A DNA stretch of 64,000 nt from Brachybacterium massiliense. Lineage in GTDB: Bacteria > Actinomycetota > Actinomycetes > Actinomycetales > Dermabacteraceae. Shown piece by piece: positions 10,173 through 25,801 of the stretch. Where the stretch lies: NCBI RefSeq assembly GCF_900184245.1, contig NZ_FXXB01000008.1, positions 124,001-188,000 of the forward strand, in the 5' to 3' direction. Position 1 is the stretch's first letter. Each line of letters begins with the position of its first letter. The position numbers and the translations under genes were made by a program. The notes under the pieces were generated by a model, which saw only the letters and a list, made by a program, of their open reading frames with translations, was not told the DNA's origin and ran no database searches.

Positions 10173-11777
10173 GTGATCACCGTGCACGACCTCGCCATCC
10201 GCGTCGGCGCTCGGCTGCTCATGAGCGACGTCTCCTTCCAGGTGACCGCCGGGGACAGGGTGGGCCTGGTGGGCCGCAACGGCGCCGGCAAGACCACCCT
10301 CACCAAGGTCCTCTCCGGCACGCTGGACCCCTCGGAGGGCAGCGTGGAGCTCTCCGGCGAGCTCGGCTACCTGCCCCAGGACACCCACAGCGGCGAGGAC
10401 ACCGAACCGGTGCTGGCCCGCATCCTCTCCGCGCGCGGACTCGACGTGATCCTGAAGAAGCTCCGCCGCGCCGAGGAGGAGATGGCGGACATGTCCCTCA
10501 GCGAGGCGCGCCGCGAGAAGGCGATGAACCGCTACCCCCGCATCGAGGCGGAGCTCGATGCCGCGGGCGGTTACGCCGCCGAGGCCGAGGCCAAGCGCAT
10601 GGCCGCGAACCTGGGGCTGCCCAACCGGCTGCTTGAGCAGGAGCTCGGCACCCTCTCGGGCGGCCAGCGCCGCCGCGTGGAGCTCGCCCGCATCCTGTTC
10701 TCGCAGGCGCAGACGATGATCCTGGACGAGCCCACCAACCACCTCGACCACGACTCGATCGTGTGGCTGCGCGAGTACCTGATGAGCTACCGCGGCGCGG
10801 TGATCGTCATCAGCCATGACGTCGAGCTCGTGGAACAGGTCGTCAACAAGGTGTTCTACCTGGACGCGAACCGCGCCGTCATCGACATCTACAACATGGG
10901 CTGGAAGCAGTACCTGCGCCAGCGCGAGGATGACGAGAAGCGCCGCAAGCGCGAGCGCAGCAACGCCGAGAAGAAGGCGACCCAGCTGACCGCCCAGGCC
11001 GAGAAGATGCGCGCGAAGGCCACCAAGGCGGTCGCCGCGCAGAACATGCTCAAGCGCGCCGAGCGCATGCTCGACGGCGTCGAGGGGGAGCGGCAGAAGG
11101 ACCGCGTCGCCTCCCTGCGCTTCCCCAAGCCCGCCCCCTGCGGCAAGACCCCGCTGATGGCGGAGGACCTCTCGAAGTCCTACGGCAGCCTCGAGATCTT
11201 CACCGGGGTGGACCTCGCGATCGACCGCGGCTCGCGTGTGGTGATCATCGGGCTGAACGGTGCGGGCAAGACCACCCTGCTGCGGATCCTGGCGGGCGTG
11301 GACCAGCCGGACACCGGCGGGCTGCTGCCCGGCCACGGGCTCCGCGTGGGCTACTACGCCCAGGAGCACGAGACGCTCGACCTGGATCGCACGGTGCTCG
11401 AGAACATGATGACCGCCGCCTACGAGCTGCCCGAGGTCGAGGCCCGCAAGATCCTCGGCTCGTTCCTGTTCACCGGCGATGACGTGCACAAGCCGGCGCG
11501 CGTGCTCTCCGGCGGCGAGAAGACACGCCTCGCGCTCGCGGCGCTCGTGGTCTCGAGCGCGAACGTGCTGCTGCTGGACGAGCCGACGAACAACCTCGAT
11601 CCCGCCAGCCGCGAGGAGATCCTCGGGGCGCTGGCCGCCTTCGAGGGCGCCGTGGTGCTGGTCTCCCACGACCCCGGCGCCGTCGCCGCGCTGAACCCGG
11701 AGCGGGTGCTGATGATGCCCGATGCGGTCGAGGACCTGTGGAACGCCGAGTACCAGGAGCTCATCGAGCTCGCCTGA
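10173..11777 (+). CDS. ABC-F family ATPase (ribosome-associated)
   Basis: Soluble protein of 534 residues with two ABC domains and no membrane segment, the ABC-F layout. The first domain has Walker A GRNGAGKTTL (34-43) and LSGGQRRRVELA. The second has GLNGAGKTTLL and LSGGEKTRLALAALV. Both Walker B motifs end in LDEPTNHLD or LDEPTNNLD. The linker of about 80 residues is rich in Lys and Arg, as expected for a P-site tRNA-interaction motif. ABC-F proteins act on the ribosome as translation factors or as antibiotic-protection proteins; sequence alone does not decide which. The start is GTG, and the leader has GGAGCAG nearby. Confidence 0.93.
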   Translation: MITVHDLAIRVGARLLMSDVSFQVTAGDRVGLVGRNGAGKTTLTKVLSGTLDPSEGSVELSGELGYLPQDTHSGEDTEPVLARILSARGLDVILKKLRRAEEEMADMSLSEARREKAMNRYPRIEAELDAAGGYAAEAEAKRMAANLGLPNRLLEQELGTLSGGQRRRVELARILFSQAQTMILDEPTNHLDHDSIVWLREYLMSYRGAVIVISHDVELVEQVVNKVFYLDANRAVIDIYNMGWKQYLRQREDDEKRRKRERSNAEKKATQLTAQAEKMRAKATKAVAAQNMLKRAERMLDGVEGERQKDRVASLRFPKPAPCGKTPLMAEDLSKSYGSLEIFTGVDLAIDRGSRVVIIGLNGAGKTTLLRILAGVDQPDTGGLLPGHGLRVGYYAQEHETLDLDRTVLENMMTAAYELPEVEARKILGSFLFTGDDVHKPARVLSGGEKTRLALAALVVSSANVLLLDEPTNNLDPASREEILGALAAFEGAVVLVSHDPGAVAALNPERVLMMPDAVEDLWNAEYQELIELA

Positions 11778-11830
11778 GCTGCGCGCCGCCCGACGCTCCG
11801 CAGGCTCGTTCAGCGCCCCCGGCCCGGTCG

Positions 11831-12051
11831 GCTGGCGGTGCCGCCGGGCCGTTCGGGCACCAGCAGCCCGCTGGCGGCGCCGCCGGGCAGCTCCGTCGCG
11901 AACTGCCTGCTGGCGAACCGGATCTGCCCTGTTTGTGGGTCGTCAGCGGGCTGTCGAGGCCGCTGGCGGCCTCGCCGGGCCGTTCGGGCACGAACAGCCT
12001 GCTGACGAACCGGATCCGCCCTGTTTCTGGGTCGTCAGTGGGCTGTTGAGG
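11831..12051. repeat. Diverged direct repeats in a 419-base gene-free gap
   Basis: The stretch 11778-12196 has no supportable gene. Two kinds of direct repeat alternate in it. Type A, 55 bases, occurs at 11905-11959 and 11997-12051 with 5 differences (shared core GCGAACCGGATC or GACGAACCGGATC, then GCCCTGTTT and GGGTCGTCAG). Type B, 36 bases, occurs at 11831-11866 and 11962-11997 with about 5 differences (core GCCGGGCCGTTCGGGCAC), and a shorter copy starts at 11870. The pattern B-b-A-B-A suggests local duplication. Open frames cross it on both strands but show no recognisable protein. A possible -10 TAGCAT (12100-12105) for the next gene follows. Confidence 0.75.
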
Positions 12052-12196
12052 GGGAGCGGTTCGCGAGCAGGCTGTTGAGCGGGGAGCGGTAGGACGCTGT
12101 AGCATCGAACACAAGCTGTTTCTGCTGTGGGCTGTGGGCCGCACGCGCTGACGAAGCAGTGCTCGCACGCCGTGAACCTGCCTCGAAGGGGTCCTG

Positions 12197-12814
12197 ATGT
12201 TCGTGCTGTCGCTCTCTGGTCGGCCGGGCCATGGCCGCTCTGCCTCCGATCCCGTCCCGGAGCTGCTGGAGGCGCTCGCGGAGCTCGAGCTGCCGCTGCC
12301 CGCCGAGCGCACCGTCGGGCCCGACGCCCTGGTGCTGGCGGGCCGTGCCGAGGCGGCGCTCGAGGTGCTGCTGCGGGCCGCGGAGGTCGGGTCCCTCGCC
12401 GTCGGCCTCGGCGTGGGAGCGGTGCACGGGCCGCTGCCCGCCTCCGTCCGGGAGATCTCCGGTCCTGCGCTCGAGGCCGCCGAGGCGGCGCTGGCCTCCG
12501 CGCGCACCACCTCCCAGGTGCCGCTCGCGGTGCGAGCGGCTGATCCTCGCCAGGAGGGCACCGCCGCGGACGCCGAGGCGGTGCTGCGACTGGTGGTGTG
12601 GATGATCCGCGCCCGCAGCCGCGGCCAGTGGGAGGCGGTGCGCGCTCTGCGCCGCGACCCCGGAGCCACCCAGGCGCAGCTCGCCGAGCGGCTCGGGGTC
12701 ACCCAGCAGACCGTCTCCCGGGCGGTGAAGACCAGCGGCTGGCGGGAGGAGAGCGCCGCCCACCCCCTCGCCGTGCGGCTGCTCAGCATGATCGACCTCA
12801 CGTCGGCCCGGTGA
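12197..12814 (+). CDS. SatD-like protein with C-terminal helix-turn-helix
   Basis: Protein of 205 residues resembling actinobacterial SatD-family proteins. Residues 1-115 form the alpha/beta SatD-like region, with LAVGLGVGAVHGPLP near 70-84. Residues 130-195 hold a helix-turn-helix, TQAQLAERLGVTQQTVSRAV, followed by SGWREE. The role is unknown; a regulatory function is plausible from the DNA-binding segment. The usual N-terminal acidic motif of SatD is not obvious, so the first domain may be diverged. GAAGGGG sits just before the ATG. It stands alone downstream of a repeat-bearing gap and 75 bases before efp. Confidence 0.7.
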   Translation: MFVLSLSGRPGHGRSASDPVPELLEALAELELPLPAERTVGPDALVLAGRAEAALEVLLRAAEVGSLAVGLGVGAVHGPLPASVREISGPALEAAEAALASARTTSQVPLAVRAADPRQEGTAADAEAVLRLVVWMIRARSRGQWEAVRALRRDPGATQAQLAERLGVTQQTVSRAVKTSGWREESAAHPLAVRLLSMIDLTSAR

Positions 12815-12852
12815 GAGGTCGAGCGCGCACCGGCCGGAGCGTGCCTGCGCGG

Positions 12853-12858
12853 TATCCT
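12853..12858 (+). promoter_or_regulatory. Candidate -10 (TATCCT) for efp
   Basis: TATCCT lies 31 bases before the efp ATG. It leaves a short leader with a GAGGAG ribosome binding site. The same hexamer occurs before rpoZ. Confidence 0.4.
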
Positions 12859-12889
12859 TGCCACGCCCAGACGACTACCGAGGAGACTC

Positions 12890-13439
12890 ATGGCGACGAC
12901 GAATGATCTGAAGAACGGGATGGTCCTGGTGCTGGACCAGCAGCTCTGGAGCGTGGTCGAGTTCCAGCATGTCAAGCCCGGCAAGGGCCCGGCCTTCGTG
13001 CGCACCAAGCTCAAGAACGTGATGTCCGGCAAGGGCGTCGACAAGACCTTCAACGCCGGCGTCAAGGTCGAGACCGCCACCGTGGACCGCCGCGACATGC
13101 AGTTCTCCTACCTCGACGGCGACATGTACGTCTTCATGGACACCTCCAACTGGGAGCAGACCAGCCTCACCGAGGAGGTCGTCGGCGACGCCAAGGACTT
13201 CCTTGGCGAGAACCAGGACGTGGTCGTCGCCTTCCACGAGGGCCAGGCGCTCTTCGTCGAGCTCCCCGCGAACGTCGAGCTTGAGATCGCGGAGACCGAG
13301 CCCGGCCTGCAGGGCGACCGCTCCAGCGGCGGCACGAAGCCGGCCCGTCTCAGCACCGGCCGCGAGATCCAGGTCCCGCTGTTCATCAACATCGGCGACC
13401 GGGTCCGCGTCAGCACCTCCACGGGAGAGTACAAGGACC

Positions 13440-13447
<8 letters not shown>
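12890..13447 (+). CDS. efp: Elongation factor P
   Basis: Translation factor that rescues ribosomes stalled on polyproline. It has 185 residues in three beta-barrel domains. The loop that reaches the peptidyl-transferase centre reads KPGKGPAF, with Lys32 at the tip. This is the PGKGPA subtype described in actinobacteria, in which the lysine is thought to work unmodified; no EF-P modifying enzyme is seen nearby. GAGGAG precedes the ATG. Its final codons overlap the presumed GTG start of nusB. Confidence 0.97.
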
Positions 13448-15717
<2,270 letters not shown>

Positions 15718-15728
<11 letters not shown>

Positions 15729-17055
15729 GAACGCCGCCGCGACCGCAGCCGCTGCGGATCCCGCCCCGCTGCTGATCCGAGGCGGCCGTCCCTACGGCGA
15801 GCAGGTCCAGGACCTCCTTCTGGCTGGCGGCCGGATCGAGGCCGTCGGCGCCGACCTCGAGGCGCCGGAGGGCGCCGAGGTGATCGACGCCGACGGCTGC
15901 ATCGTGCTGCCCGGACTGGTCGATCTCCACACCCACCTGCGCGAGCCCGGCGGGGAGGAGGCCGAGACCGTCGAGTCCGGCACCCGCGCCGCCGCACGCG
16001 GCGGGTTCACCGCCGTGCACGCCATGGCCAACACCACCCCGGTCGCCGACACCGCCGGTGTGGTCGAGCAGGTCGCGCGCCGCGGCGACAGCGCCGGCTG
16101 GTGCTCCGTGCGTCCCGTGGGCGCGGTGACCGTGGGACTGGCGGGGGAGCGGCTCGCCGAGCTCGACGCGATGGCGAACTCCCGAGCGAAGGTCCGCGTG
16201 TTCAGCGACGACGGCAAGTGCGTCCACGATCCCGTGCTGATGCGTCGCGCTCTGGAGTACGTGAAGTCCTTCGACGGCGTGATCGCTCAGCACGCCCAGG
16301 ACCCTCGGCTCACCGAGGGCGCCCAGATGCATGAGGGCGTCGTCTCCGCGGAGCTCGGCCTGACCGGCTGGCCGGCCGTGGCCGAGGAGTCGATCATCGC
16401 GCGCGACGTGCTGCTGGCCCAGCACGTCGGCTCCCGCCTGCACGTGTGCCACCTCTCGACCGCCGGGAGCGTGGACATCATCCGCTGGGCGAAGCAGCGC
16501 GGCATCGCCGTGACCGCTGAGGTCACGCCCCACCACCTGCTGCTGACCGACGAGAACGTGCGCCAGTTCGACGCAGTGTTCAAGGTGAACCCGCCGCTGC
16601 GCACCGCGACCGATGTCGAGGCGGTCCGCGAGGGGCTCGCCGACGGCACCATCGACATCGTCGCCACCGACCACGCCCCCCACCCGCGCGACGCCAAGGA
16701 CCGCGAGTGGGACCAGGCCGCGATGGGCATGACCGGGCTCGAGACCGCCCTGTCCCTGGTGCAGCTGACCATGGTCGACGAGGGGCGCCTGAGCTGGCGG
16801 GACGTAGCCCGCGTGCTGTCCGAGACGCCCGCCGAGATCGGCCGGGACGAGGACCAGGGCCAGCCCCTCGAGCCCGGTTCCCCGGCCCATGTGCTGGTCT
16901 GGGACCCGCGCCCGGTGCGGGTCGCGGACCCGGCCGAGCACGCCTCCCTCAGCCGCAACTCCCCGTTCGCGGGGCTCGAGCTGCCGGGCACCAACCGCCT
17001 CACGGTGCTCGGCGGGCGACCCACCGTGCGCGAGGGCCAGGTGGTGACCCGATGA
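15718..17055 (+). CDS. pyrC: Dihydroorotase
   Basis: Zinc amidohydrolase that cyclises carbamoyl aspartate to dihydroorotate. Protein of 445 residues with the metal site HTH (His71, His73) in [12 protein letters not shown], the later EVTPHHLLL, and IVATDHAPH near the C-terminus. I chose the GTG at 15718 because CGGGAGG ends 6 bases upstream; an in-frame ATG at 15700 would give six more residues and a longer overlap with pyrB. Its stop overlaps the next gene by 4 bases. Confidence 0.95.
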
Positions 17056-17546
17056 ACGACCGGGTCCTGCCCGTGCTGCTGCTGGTCGCGCTGTTCGCCC
17101 TCGCCCTGGCCGGAATGGCCTGGGGCTGGCGACGACGAGGCCGCTCGCAGCAGCACCTGCCCCCTCCCACGAGCGCCGCGCTCGACGAGCTCGGCGAGGG
17201 GATCGCCCACGGGCCGGTGGACGCCGTCTACGTCGACACCGTGCTCGCCGAGCAGCCCCTCGAGCGGATCGTCGCCCACGGGCTGGGACACCGCGCGAAC
17301 GCCCGGGTCAGCCTCGGCGACGGCGGCACCTTCAGGATCGAGCGCGAGGGCGCCGCACACCTGACCATCCCCGGCCCGGACGTCTCGGAGATCACCTCCG
17401 GACCCGGCATGGCCGGGAAGTTCATCGGCGGCGACGGCCTCCTGATCATCCGCTGGCGCCTGGGCGACCAGCTCCTCGACACCGGACTGCGCCTCGCCCG
17501 GCGCGCCGACCACGACCTCCTGCTCTCCCGGAAGGAGCACGCATGA
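17052..17546 (+). CDS. Small membrane-anchored protein with PH-like domain (pyr operon member)
   Basis: Protein of 164 residues with one N-terminal membrane helix (about 5-25), a short Arg-rich segment and Pro/Ser linker, then a soluble beta-rich domain facing the cytoplasm by the positive-inside rule. Actinobacterial pyr operons usually carry such a protein between pyrC and carA (Rv1382 in Mycobacterium tuberculosis is the positional equivalent). Its function is unknown. The start overlaps the pyrC stop and its end overlaps carA, each by 4 bases, so it is made with the pathway enzymes. It might anchor or organise them (inference only). Confidence 0.82.
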   Translation: MNDRVLPVLLLVALFALALAGMAWGWRRRGRSQQHLPPPTSAALDELGEGIAHGPVDAVYVDTVLAEQPLERIVAHGLGHRANARVSLGDGGTFRIEREGAAHLTIPGPDVSEITSGPGMAGKFIGGDGLLIIRWRLGDQLLDTGLRLARRADHDLLLSRKEHA

Positions 17547-18741
17547 CTTCCACCGCTTCCACCAGGCCCCCCGCCTCCCGCGCCCGCCGCGAGAAGGCGC
17601 TGCTGATCCTCGAGGACGGCACCGTCCTGCGCGGATCCGCCTACGGCGCCCGCGGCACCCGCCTCGGCGAGGTCGTCTTCACCACCGGCATGACCGGCTA
17701 CCAGGAGACCCTCTCGGACCCCTCCTATGCCGGCCAGATCGTGGTCCAGACCTCCCCGCACATCGGCAACACCGGCGCGAACGCCCAGGACATGGAGTCC
17801 CGCAAGGTGTGGGTGCGCGGCTACGCCGTGCGCGACGCCAGCCGCATCGCCTCCTCCTACCGCGCCGAGCAGACCCTCGATGATCTGCTGATCAGCAGCG
17901 ACGTGGTGGGCATCAGCGACATCGACACCCGCATGCTCACCCGCGTGCTGCGCGAGAGCGGTTCCATGCGCGGCGGCATCTTCTCCGGCGACGCCCTCGC
18001 CGCCTCCGAGCAGGAGCTGCTCGAGCAGGTGCGCCAGCAGCCCTCGATGACCGGCGCGAACTTCGTCGACGAGGTCACGATCGCCCAGCCCGTCGTGCTC
18101 GAGCCCGAGGGCGAGGTGCGCGCGACCGTCGCCGCCGTGGACCTGGGTATCAAGGGCGCCTCCCCGCGCAGCATGCTCGCCCGGGGGCTGCGCGTGCACC
18201 TGCTGCCCGCGAGCACCTCGATCGAGGACCTCGTGGCGATCGCCCCGGATGCCGTGTTCTTCTCCAACGGCCCCGGCGACCCCGCCGCCGCGACCGCCCA
18301 GATCGAGCTGCTGCGCGGCGTGCTGGACGCCGGGATCCCCTTCTTCGGCATCTGCTTCGGCAACCAGCTGCTGGGCCGCGCCCTCGGCTTCGGCACCTAC
18401 AAGCTGAAGTACGGCCACCGTGGGATCAACCAGCCCGTGCAGGACCGCGAGACCGGCCAGGTCGCGATCACCGCCCACAACCACGGCTTCGCCGTGGACC
18501 TGCCCCTCGAGGGCGAGCACATCGCCCCCCACGGGGACGGCCGCTACGGCCGCGTCGTGGTCTCCCATGTCGGGCTGAACGACGGAGTGGTCGAGGGCCT
18601 GCGCTGCCTCGACCTGCCCGCCTACTCGGTCCAGTACCACCCCGAGGCGGCCGGCGGCCCGCACGACGCCTCGCCCCTCTTCGATCGTCTGGCAGAGCTC
18701 GCCGTCGCCCACCGCGCCGCCTCTGCATCCAAGGAGTCCTG

Positions 18742-18742
<1 letters not shown>
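17543..18742 (+). CDS. carA: Carbamoyl phosphate synthase small (glutaminase) subunit
   Basis: Hydrolyses glutamine and channels ammonia to CarB. Protein of 399 residues with the N-terminal CPSase small domain ([28 protein letters not shown]) and a class I glutamine amidotransferase domain. The nucleophile is Cys271 in [12 protein letters not shown], and the His/Glu pair lies in QYHPEA near the C-terminus. ATGA overlap with the PH-like gene; its stop shares one base with the carB start. Confidence 0.97.
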
Positions 18743-22091
<3,349 letters not shown>

Positions 22092-22095
<4 letters not shown>

Positions 22096-22955
22096 GCAGC
22101 GCTCCCGTCCCCTTCGGCGACCGCCTCCAGCAGGCGGTCGCCGAGCGGGGGAGGATCATCGCCGGGATCGACCCGCACGCCGCGCTGCTGACGGACTGGT
22201 CCCTGCCCGACACCCCGCAGGGCCTGCGAGAGTTCTCGGAGCGCGCGCTGGACGCCGTCGCCGGCCGGGTCGCGGCGATCAAGCCGCAGTCGGCCTTCTA
22301 CGAGCGTCACGGCTCCGCGGGAGTGGCGGTGCTCGAGGAGCTGCTGGCCGAGGCCCGGGCACGCGGGGTGCTCACGATCCTCGACGTCAAGCGCGGGGAC
22401 ATCGGCTCGACCATGGCCGCCTACGCCGCGGCGCACCTGCTGCCGGGCGCGCCGCTCGAGGCCGACGCGATCACCGTCAGCCCCTATCTGGGCACCGGCT
22501 CGCTGGATCCCGCCGCGCAGCTCGCGGCCGAGCACGGCAAGGGACTGTTCCTGCTCGCGCTCACCTCGAACCCGGACGGACCGCAGGTCCAGCACGCCCT
22601 CACCCGCGGTGACACGCCGGTGGCGCATGAGATCGCGCGACACGCCGAGAAGATCGGCGGGGCCGCTCCCGGCCGCTGGTCGAGCGTCGGCCTGGTGGTC
22701 GGTGCGACTGTCGGCGATGCCTACCGCCGCCTGGGCCTGGACCGGGCCGCACCCTCGGCGCCGCTCCTTGCGCCGGGCTTCGGAGCGCAGGGTGCGGGGC
22801 CCGCGCAGATGAGCGAGGTCTTCGGCGAAAACGCAGGTCACGTGCTTGTCTCGCTCTCGCGCGGACTGCTGGGAGCAGGCCCCGAGGTCGCGGCGCTGAG
22901 CCGTCGCGCCGAGGAGCTGCGCACCCGGTACGACCGCCCGGTCACCGGCTCCTGA
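22092..22955 (+). CDS. pyrF: Orotidine 5'-phosphate decarboxylase
   Basis: Last step of UMP synthesis. Protein of 287 residues of the longer actinobacterial (type 2) PyrF, with [22 protein letters not shown] and the catalytic [12 protein letters not shown], where the Asp-Lys-Asp network sits. ATGA overlap with carB. pyrE and pyrD are not in the window. The operon ends here in a 13-base-stem hairpin. Confidence 0.96.
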
Positions 22956-22965
22956 CACGCACCGC

Positions 22966-23010
22966 CGACGGCCGACGAAAGGCGCCTCGTGCGCTGCTCG
23001 TCGGCCGTCG
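22966..23010 (+). terminator. Terminator of the pyr operon
   Basis: CGACGGCCGACGA (22966-22978) and TCGTCGGCCGTCG (22998-23010) form a perfect 13-base stem around a 19-base loop, starting 11 bases after the pyrF stop. There is no T-run. It separates the pyr operon from mihF. Confidence 0.8.
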
Positions 23011-23137
23011 ATCTGCACCGGACCTGGGGCGAAGCGTGTCAAAAGTGCGCTCAGACACGAATATGGGGTTACGCTCTTCCCACATCGAGGTCCTGCCGGA
23101 TCTCCACGTCACAGCAAGAGAACAAGAGGTAAGAACA

Positions 23138-23464
23138 GTGGCTCTCCCTCCCCTCACCCCTGAGCAGCGGGCCGACGCCCTGAAGAAGGCCGCCGAGGCT
23201 CGTCGCGAGCGTGCGGCCATCAAGGCGCGGCTCAAGGACAGCGCCGGTCACCGTGGCGAAGAGATCCAGAAGGTCCTGAAGGAGGCCGAGACCAACGAGG
23301 TCGTCGGTCGTCTGCGCGTCTCCGCCCTGCTCGAGGCCCTCCCGGGCGTCGGCAAGGTCAAGGCCCAGCAGATCATGGAGGAGATCGGCATCTCGCCGTC
23401 CCGCAAGATCCGCGGCCTGGGCTCCCACCAGGCGGAGAAGCTCGTCGCCCACTTCTCCGAGTGA
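23138..23464 (+). CDS. mihF: Mycobacterial-type integration host factor (mIHF)
   Basis: Actinobacterial nucleoid-associated DNA-bending protein. The 108 residues begin [26 protein letters not shown], close to mIHF, followed by the helix-hairpin-helix/H2TH region [24 protein letters not shown] chose the GTG preceded by AAGAGGT; a longer in-frame extension to 23036 would start in the promoter region, where TTACGCT (from 23070) may be a -10. Overlap with gmk is 4 bases (GTGA). Confidence 0.93.
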   Translation: MALPPLTPEQRADALKKAAEARRERAAIKARLKDSAGHRGEEIQKVLKEAETNEVVGRLRVSALLEALPGVGKVKAQQIMEEIGISPSRKIRGLGSHQAEKLVAHFSE

Positions 23465-24060
23465 TCGAACGCTCCGCCGGGGCCGGCGCCGTATCGGCGC
23501 CGGCCCCGGTGACTGTTCTCGCCGGGCCCACCGCGGTGGGCAAGGGCACCGTCTCCGCGGCGATCCGTGCCCGCTATCCGCAGATCTGGCTGTCCGTCTC
23601 CGCGACCACGCGCGCCCCGCGACCCGGTGAGGTCGACGGGGTGCACTACCGCTTCGTGAGCGAGGAGGAGTTCTCCTCGCTGATCGACAGCGGGCAGATG
23701 CTCGAGTGGGCCGTGGTCCACGGTCGCAACAAGTACGGCACCCCGCGCGGTCCCGTCGAGGAGATGGTCGCCGAGGGGCGGCCGGTACTGCTCGAGATCG
23801 ACCTCGCCGGTGCGCGCCAGGTGCGGGAGTCGATGCCCGATGCGCGCTTCGTCTTCCTCGCCCCGCCGGACTGGGACACGCTCGTCGAGCGCCTGGTGGG
23901 GCGCGGCACCGAGAGCGCCGAGGAGCGCGAGCGCCGCCTGGAGACCGCGAGGGTCGAGCTCGCCGCGGAGAGCGAGTTCGACGTCACGATCGTCAACGAC
24001 ACCGTCGAGCGCGCCTCGGACGAGCTCGCTCGCCTGATCGGCGTGCGCGACCTCACCTGA
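23461..24060 (+). CDS. gmk: Guanylate kinase
   Basis: Phosphorylates GMP to GDP. Protein of 199 residues with P-loop GPTAVGKGT (22-30), GMP-binding [19 protein letters not shown], and lid residues near [17 protein letters not shown]. It starts with GTG, overlapping the mihF stop. The pairing mihF-gmk-rpoZ is conserved in actinobacteria and links GTP supply to transcription genes. Confidence 0.96.
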   Translation: MIERSAGAGAVSAPAPVTVLAGPTAVGKGTVSAAIRARYPQIWLSVSATTRAPRPGEVDGVHYRFVSEEEFSSLIDSGQMLEWAVVHGRNKYGTPRGPVEEMVAEGRPVLLEIDLAGARQVRESMPDARFVFLAPPDWDTLVERLVGRGTESAEERERRLETARVELAAESEFDVTIVNDTVERASDELARLIGVRDLT

Positions 24061-24101
24061 CCCCGCATGCTCCCGCCCTCGCCCCGCTGGGCGGAAGGGC
24101 G

Positions 24102-24107
24102 TATCCT
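24102..24107 (+). promoter_or_regulatory. Candidate -10 (TATCCT) for rpoZ
   Basis: TATCCT lies 36 bases before the rpoZ GTG, giving a short leader with GAAGGGA as ribosome binding site. It is identical to the hexamer before efp. Confidence 0.4.
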
Positions 24108-24143
24108 GGAGCGTCGCACGCCGAAACTCATGAAGGGACATCC

Positions 24144-24506
24144 GTGGCCGGAACAGTCGCTCAGCCCGAAGGCATCACGAACCCCCCGATCGACCGTCTG
24201 CTCGAGACCGTCGACTCCAAGTACGCCCTGGTGCTCTACGCCTCCCAGCGCGCCCGCCAGATCAACGCGTACTACTCGCAGCTCTCCGAGGGCCTGCTCG
24301 AGTTCGTCGGCCCGCTGGTGGATGTCGACAACCAGGAGAAGTCGCTCTCGATCGCGCTGCGCGAGATCGACGAGGGCCTGCTCACCGTCCGCGAGATCGA
24401 CGAGGAGGAGTACGCCGCGCAGAACGAGCCGGATCCCAACGCTCCGGCCCCGCTGATCCTCGGCGACGACGCCCCCGAGATCCCGCCCACCGACTTCTCG
24501 CTCTGA
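24144..24506 (+). CDS. rpoZ: RNA polymerase omega subunit
   Basis: Small subunit that helps fold and stabilise the beta-prime subunit of RNA polymerase. Protein of 120 residues with [20 protein letters not shown] and [15 protein letters not shown], the actinobacterial omega core, and an acidic tail ending in PPTDFSL. The GTG start is fixed by GAAGGGA 6 bases upstream and by homology; a longer frame would read into gmk. It has its own candidate promoter. Confidence 0.95.
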   Translation: MAGTVAQPEGITNPPIDRLLETVDSKYALVLYASQRARQINAYYSQLSEGLLEFVGPLVDVDNQEKSLSIALREIDEGLLTVREIDEEEYAAQNEPDPNAPAPLILGDDAPEIPPTDFSL

Positions 24507-24530
24507 CCCTGCTCCTCGCCGGGTGAACCG

Positions 24531-25796
24531 ATGAACAGCCTGCCGCGCTCCCTGCAGGGAGCCCGCGTCCTGGTCGGCGTCGGCGGCGGGATCGCCGCCT
24601 ACAAGACCGCGCACCTGGTGCGCGGTCTTGTCGGTGAGGGCGCCGAGGTGCGGGTCGTGCCGACGGCCGCCTCCCTCGAGTTCGTGGGGAAGGCGGCCTG
24701 GGAGGCGCTCAGCCACCACCGGGTGCTGACGTCCGTGTTCGAGGACGTCGACGAGGTCGCGCACGTGCGACACGGCCAGCAGGCCGACCTGGTGGTGATC
24801 GCGCCCGCGACCGCCGATCTGCTCGCCCGGATGCGCATCGGCCGCGCCGACGACATGCTCACCGCCTCCGTGCTCGTGGCACGCGCACCCGTCGTCGTGG
24901 CCCCCGCGATGCACACCGAGATGTGGGAGCACCCGTCGGTGCGCGAGAACGTGGCGGTGCTGCGCGAGCGCGGCATCACCGTGCTCGAGCCCGCCGTGGG
25001 ACGGCTCACCGGGCCGGACTCCGGGCCCGGCCGCCTGCCCGAGCCGGAGGCGCTGCTGGACGCGGCGCGCGCCGCGCTGACCGCACCCCGCGACGAGTGC
25101 GGAGGGGTGCGCCGGGACCTCGCCGGTCGCGAGCTGCTGATCACCGCGGGCGGCACCCGCGAGGACCTGGACCCGGTCCGCTTCCTCGCCAACCACTCCT
25201 CGGGCCGGCAGGGCTGGGCGCTCGCCCACGCGGCGCTCGTGCGCGGCGCCCGGGTGCGGCTGGCCGCCGCGAACGTCGACCTCGACACCCCGCCCGGCGC
25301 CCTGCGCCTGGACGTGGGCAGCGCCGCCGAGCTCGCCGACACCGTCGAGCAGCATCTGCACGAGGTGGACGGTCTCGTGATGGCCGCCGCCGTCGCGGAC
25401 TTCACCGCCGCCGACCGCGCCGAGTCGAAGATCAAGAAGGACGACGCGGACGAGGACTCGGTCCCCGCGATCGCGCTGCGCCGCACCCGCGACATCCTGC
25501 GTCACAGTGTGCTGGAGCGCGCAGACGCCCCCCGCCCCGCGATCGTCGGCTTCGCCGCGGAGACCGGGGGAGAGGGGACCAGCGCGCTCGAGCTCGCCCG
25601 CGCCAAGGCGCGCCGCAAGGGAGCCGACCTGCTGGTCTTCAACGACATCAGTGCGGGAGTGTTCGGCGCGGCCGACAACTCCGTGCGCATCCTCGACCGC
25701 GAGGGGGAGGAAGCGGCTTCCGCCGAGGGCAGCAAGACTGCCGTCGCGCACGCCGTCCTCGACGAGCTCCTCGCCCATCTGCCGGAAGTATCCTGA
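24531..25796 (+). CDS. coaBC: Bifunctional phosphopantothenoylcysteine decarboxylase / phosphopantothenate-cysteine ligase
   Basis: Two consecutive steps of coenzyme A synthesis. Protein of 421 residues. The N-terminal flavoprotein CoaC domain starts at [14 protein letters not shown] and has [11 protein letters not shown] (the actinobacterial form of the PXMNXXMW motif). The C-terminal CoaB domain has [24 protein letters not shown] and FAAETGG. It sits 24 bases after rpoZ and 5 bases before metK, so these genes are probably cotranscribed. Confidence 0.95.
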   Translation: MNSLPRSLQGARVLVGVGGGIAAYKTAHLVRGLVGEGAEVRVVPTAASLEFVGKAAWEALSHHRVLTSVFEDVDEVAHVRHGQQADLVVIAPATADLLARMRIGRADDMLTASVLVARAPVVVAPAMHTEMWEHPSVRENVAVLRERGITVLEPAVGRLTGPDSGPGRLPEPEALLDAARAALTAPRDECGGVRRDLAGRELLITAGGTREDLDPVRFLANHSSGRQGWALAHAALVRGARVRLAAANVDLDTPPGALRLDVGSAAELADTVEQHLHEVDGLVMAAAVADFTAADRAESKIKKDDADEDSVPAIALRRTRDILRHSVLERADAPRPAIVGFAAETGGEGTSALELARAKARRKGADLLVFNDISAGVFGAADNSVRILDREGEEAASAEGSKTAVAHAVLDELLAHLPEVS

Positions 25797-25801
25797 TCTC
25801 C

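Noticed and set aside
11761-13098. 445-residue minus-strand frame over the repeat gap, the SatD-like gene and efp
   Set aside because: Most of it is antisense to two supported genes; the repeat part shows no known domain, so I report repeats only.
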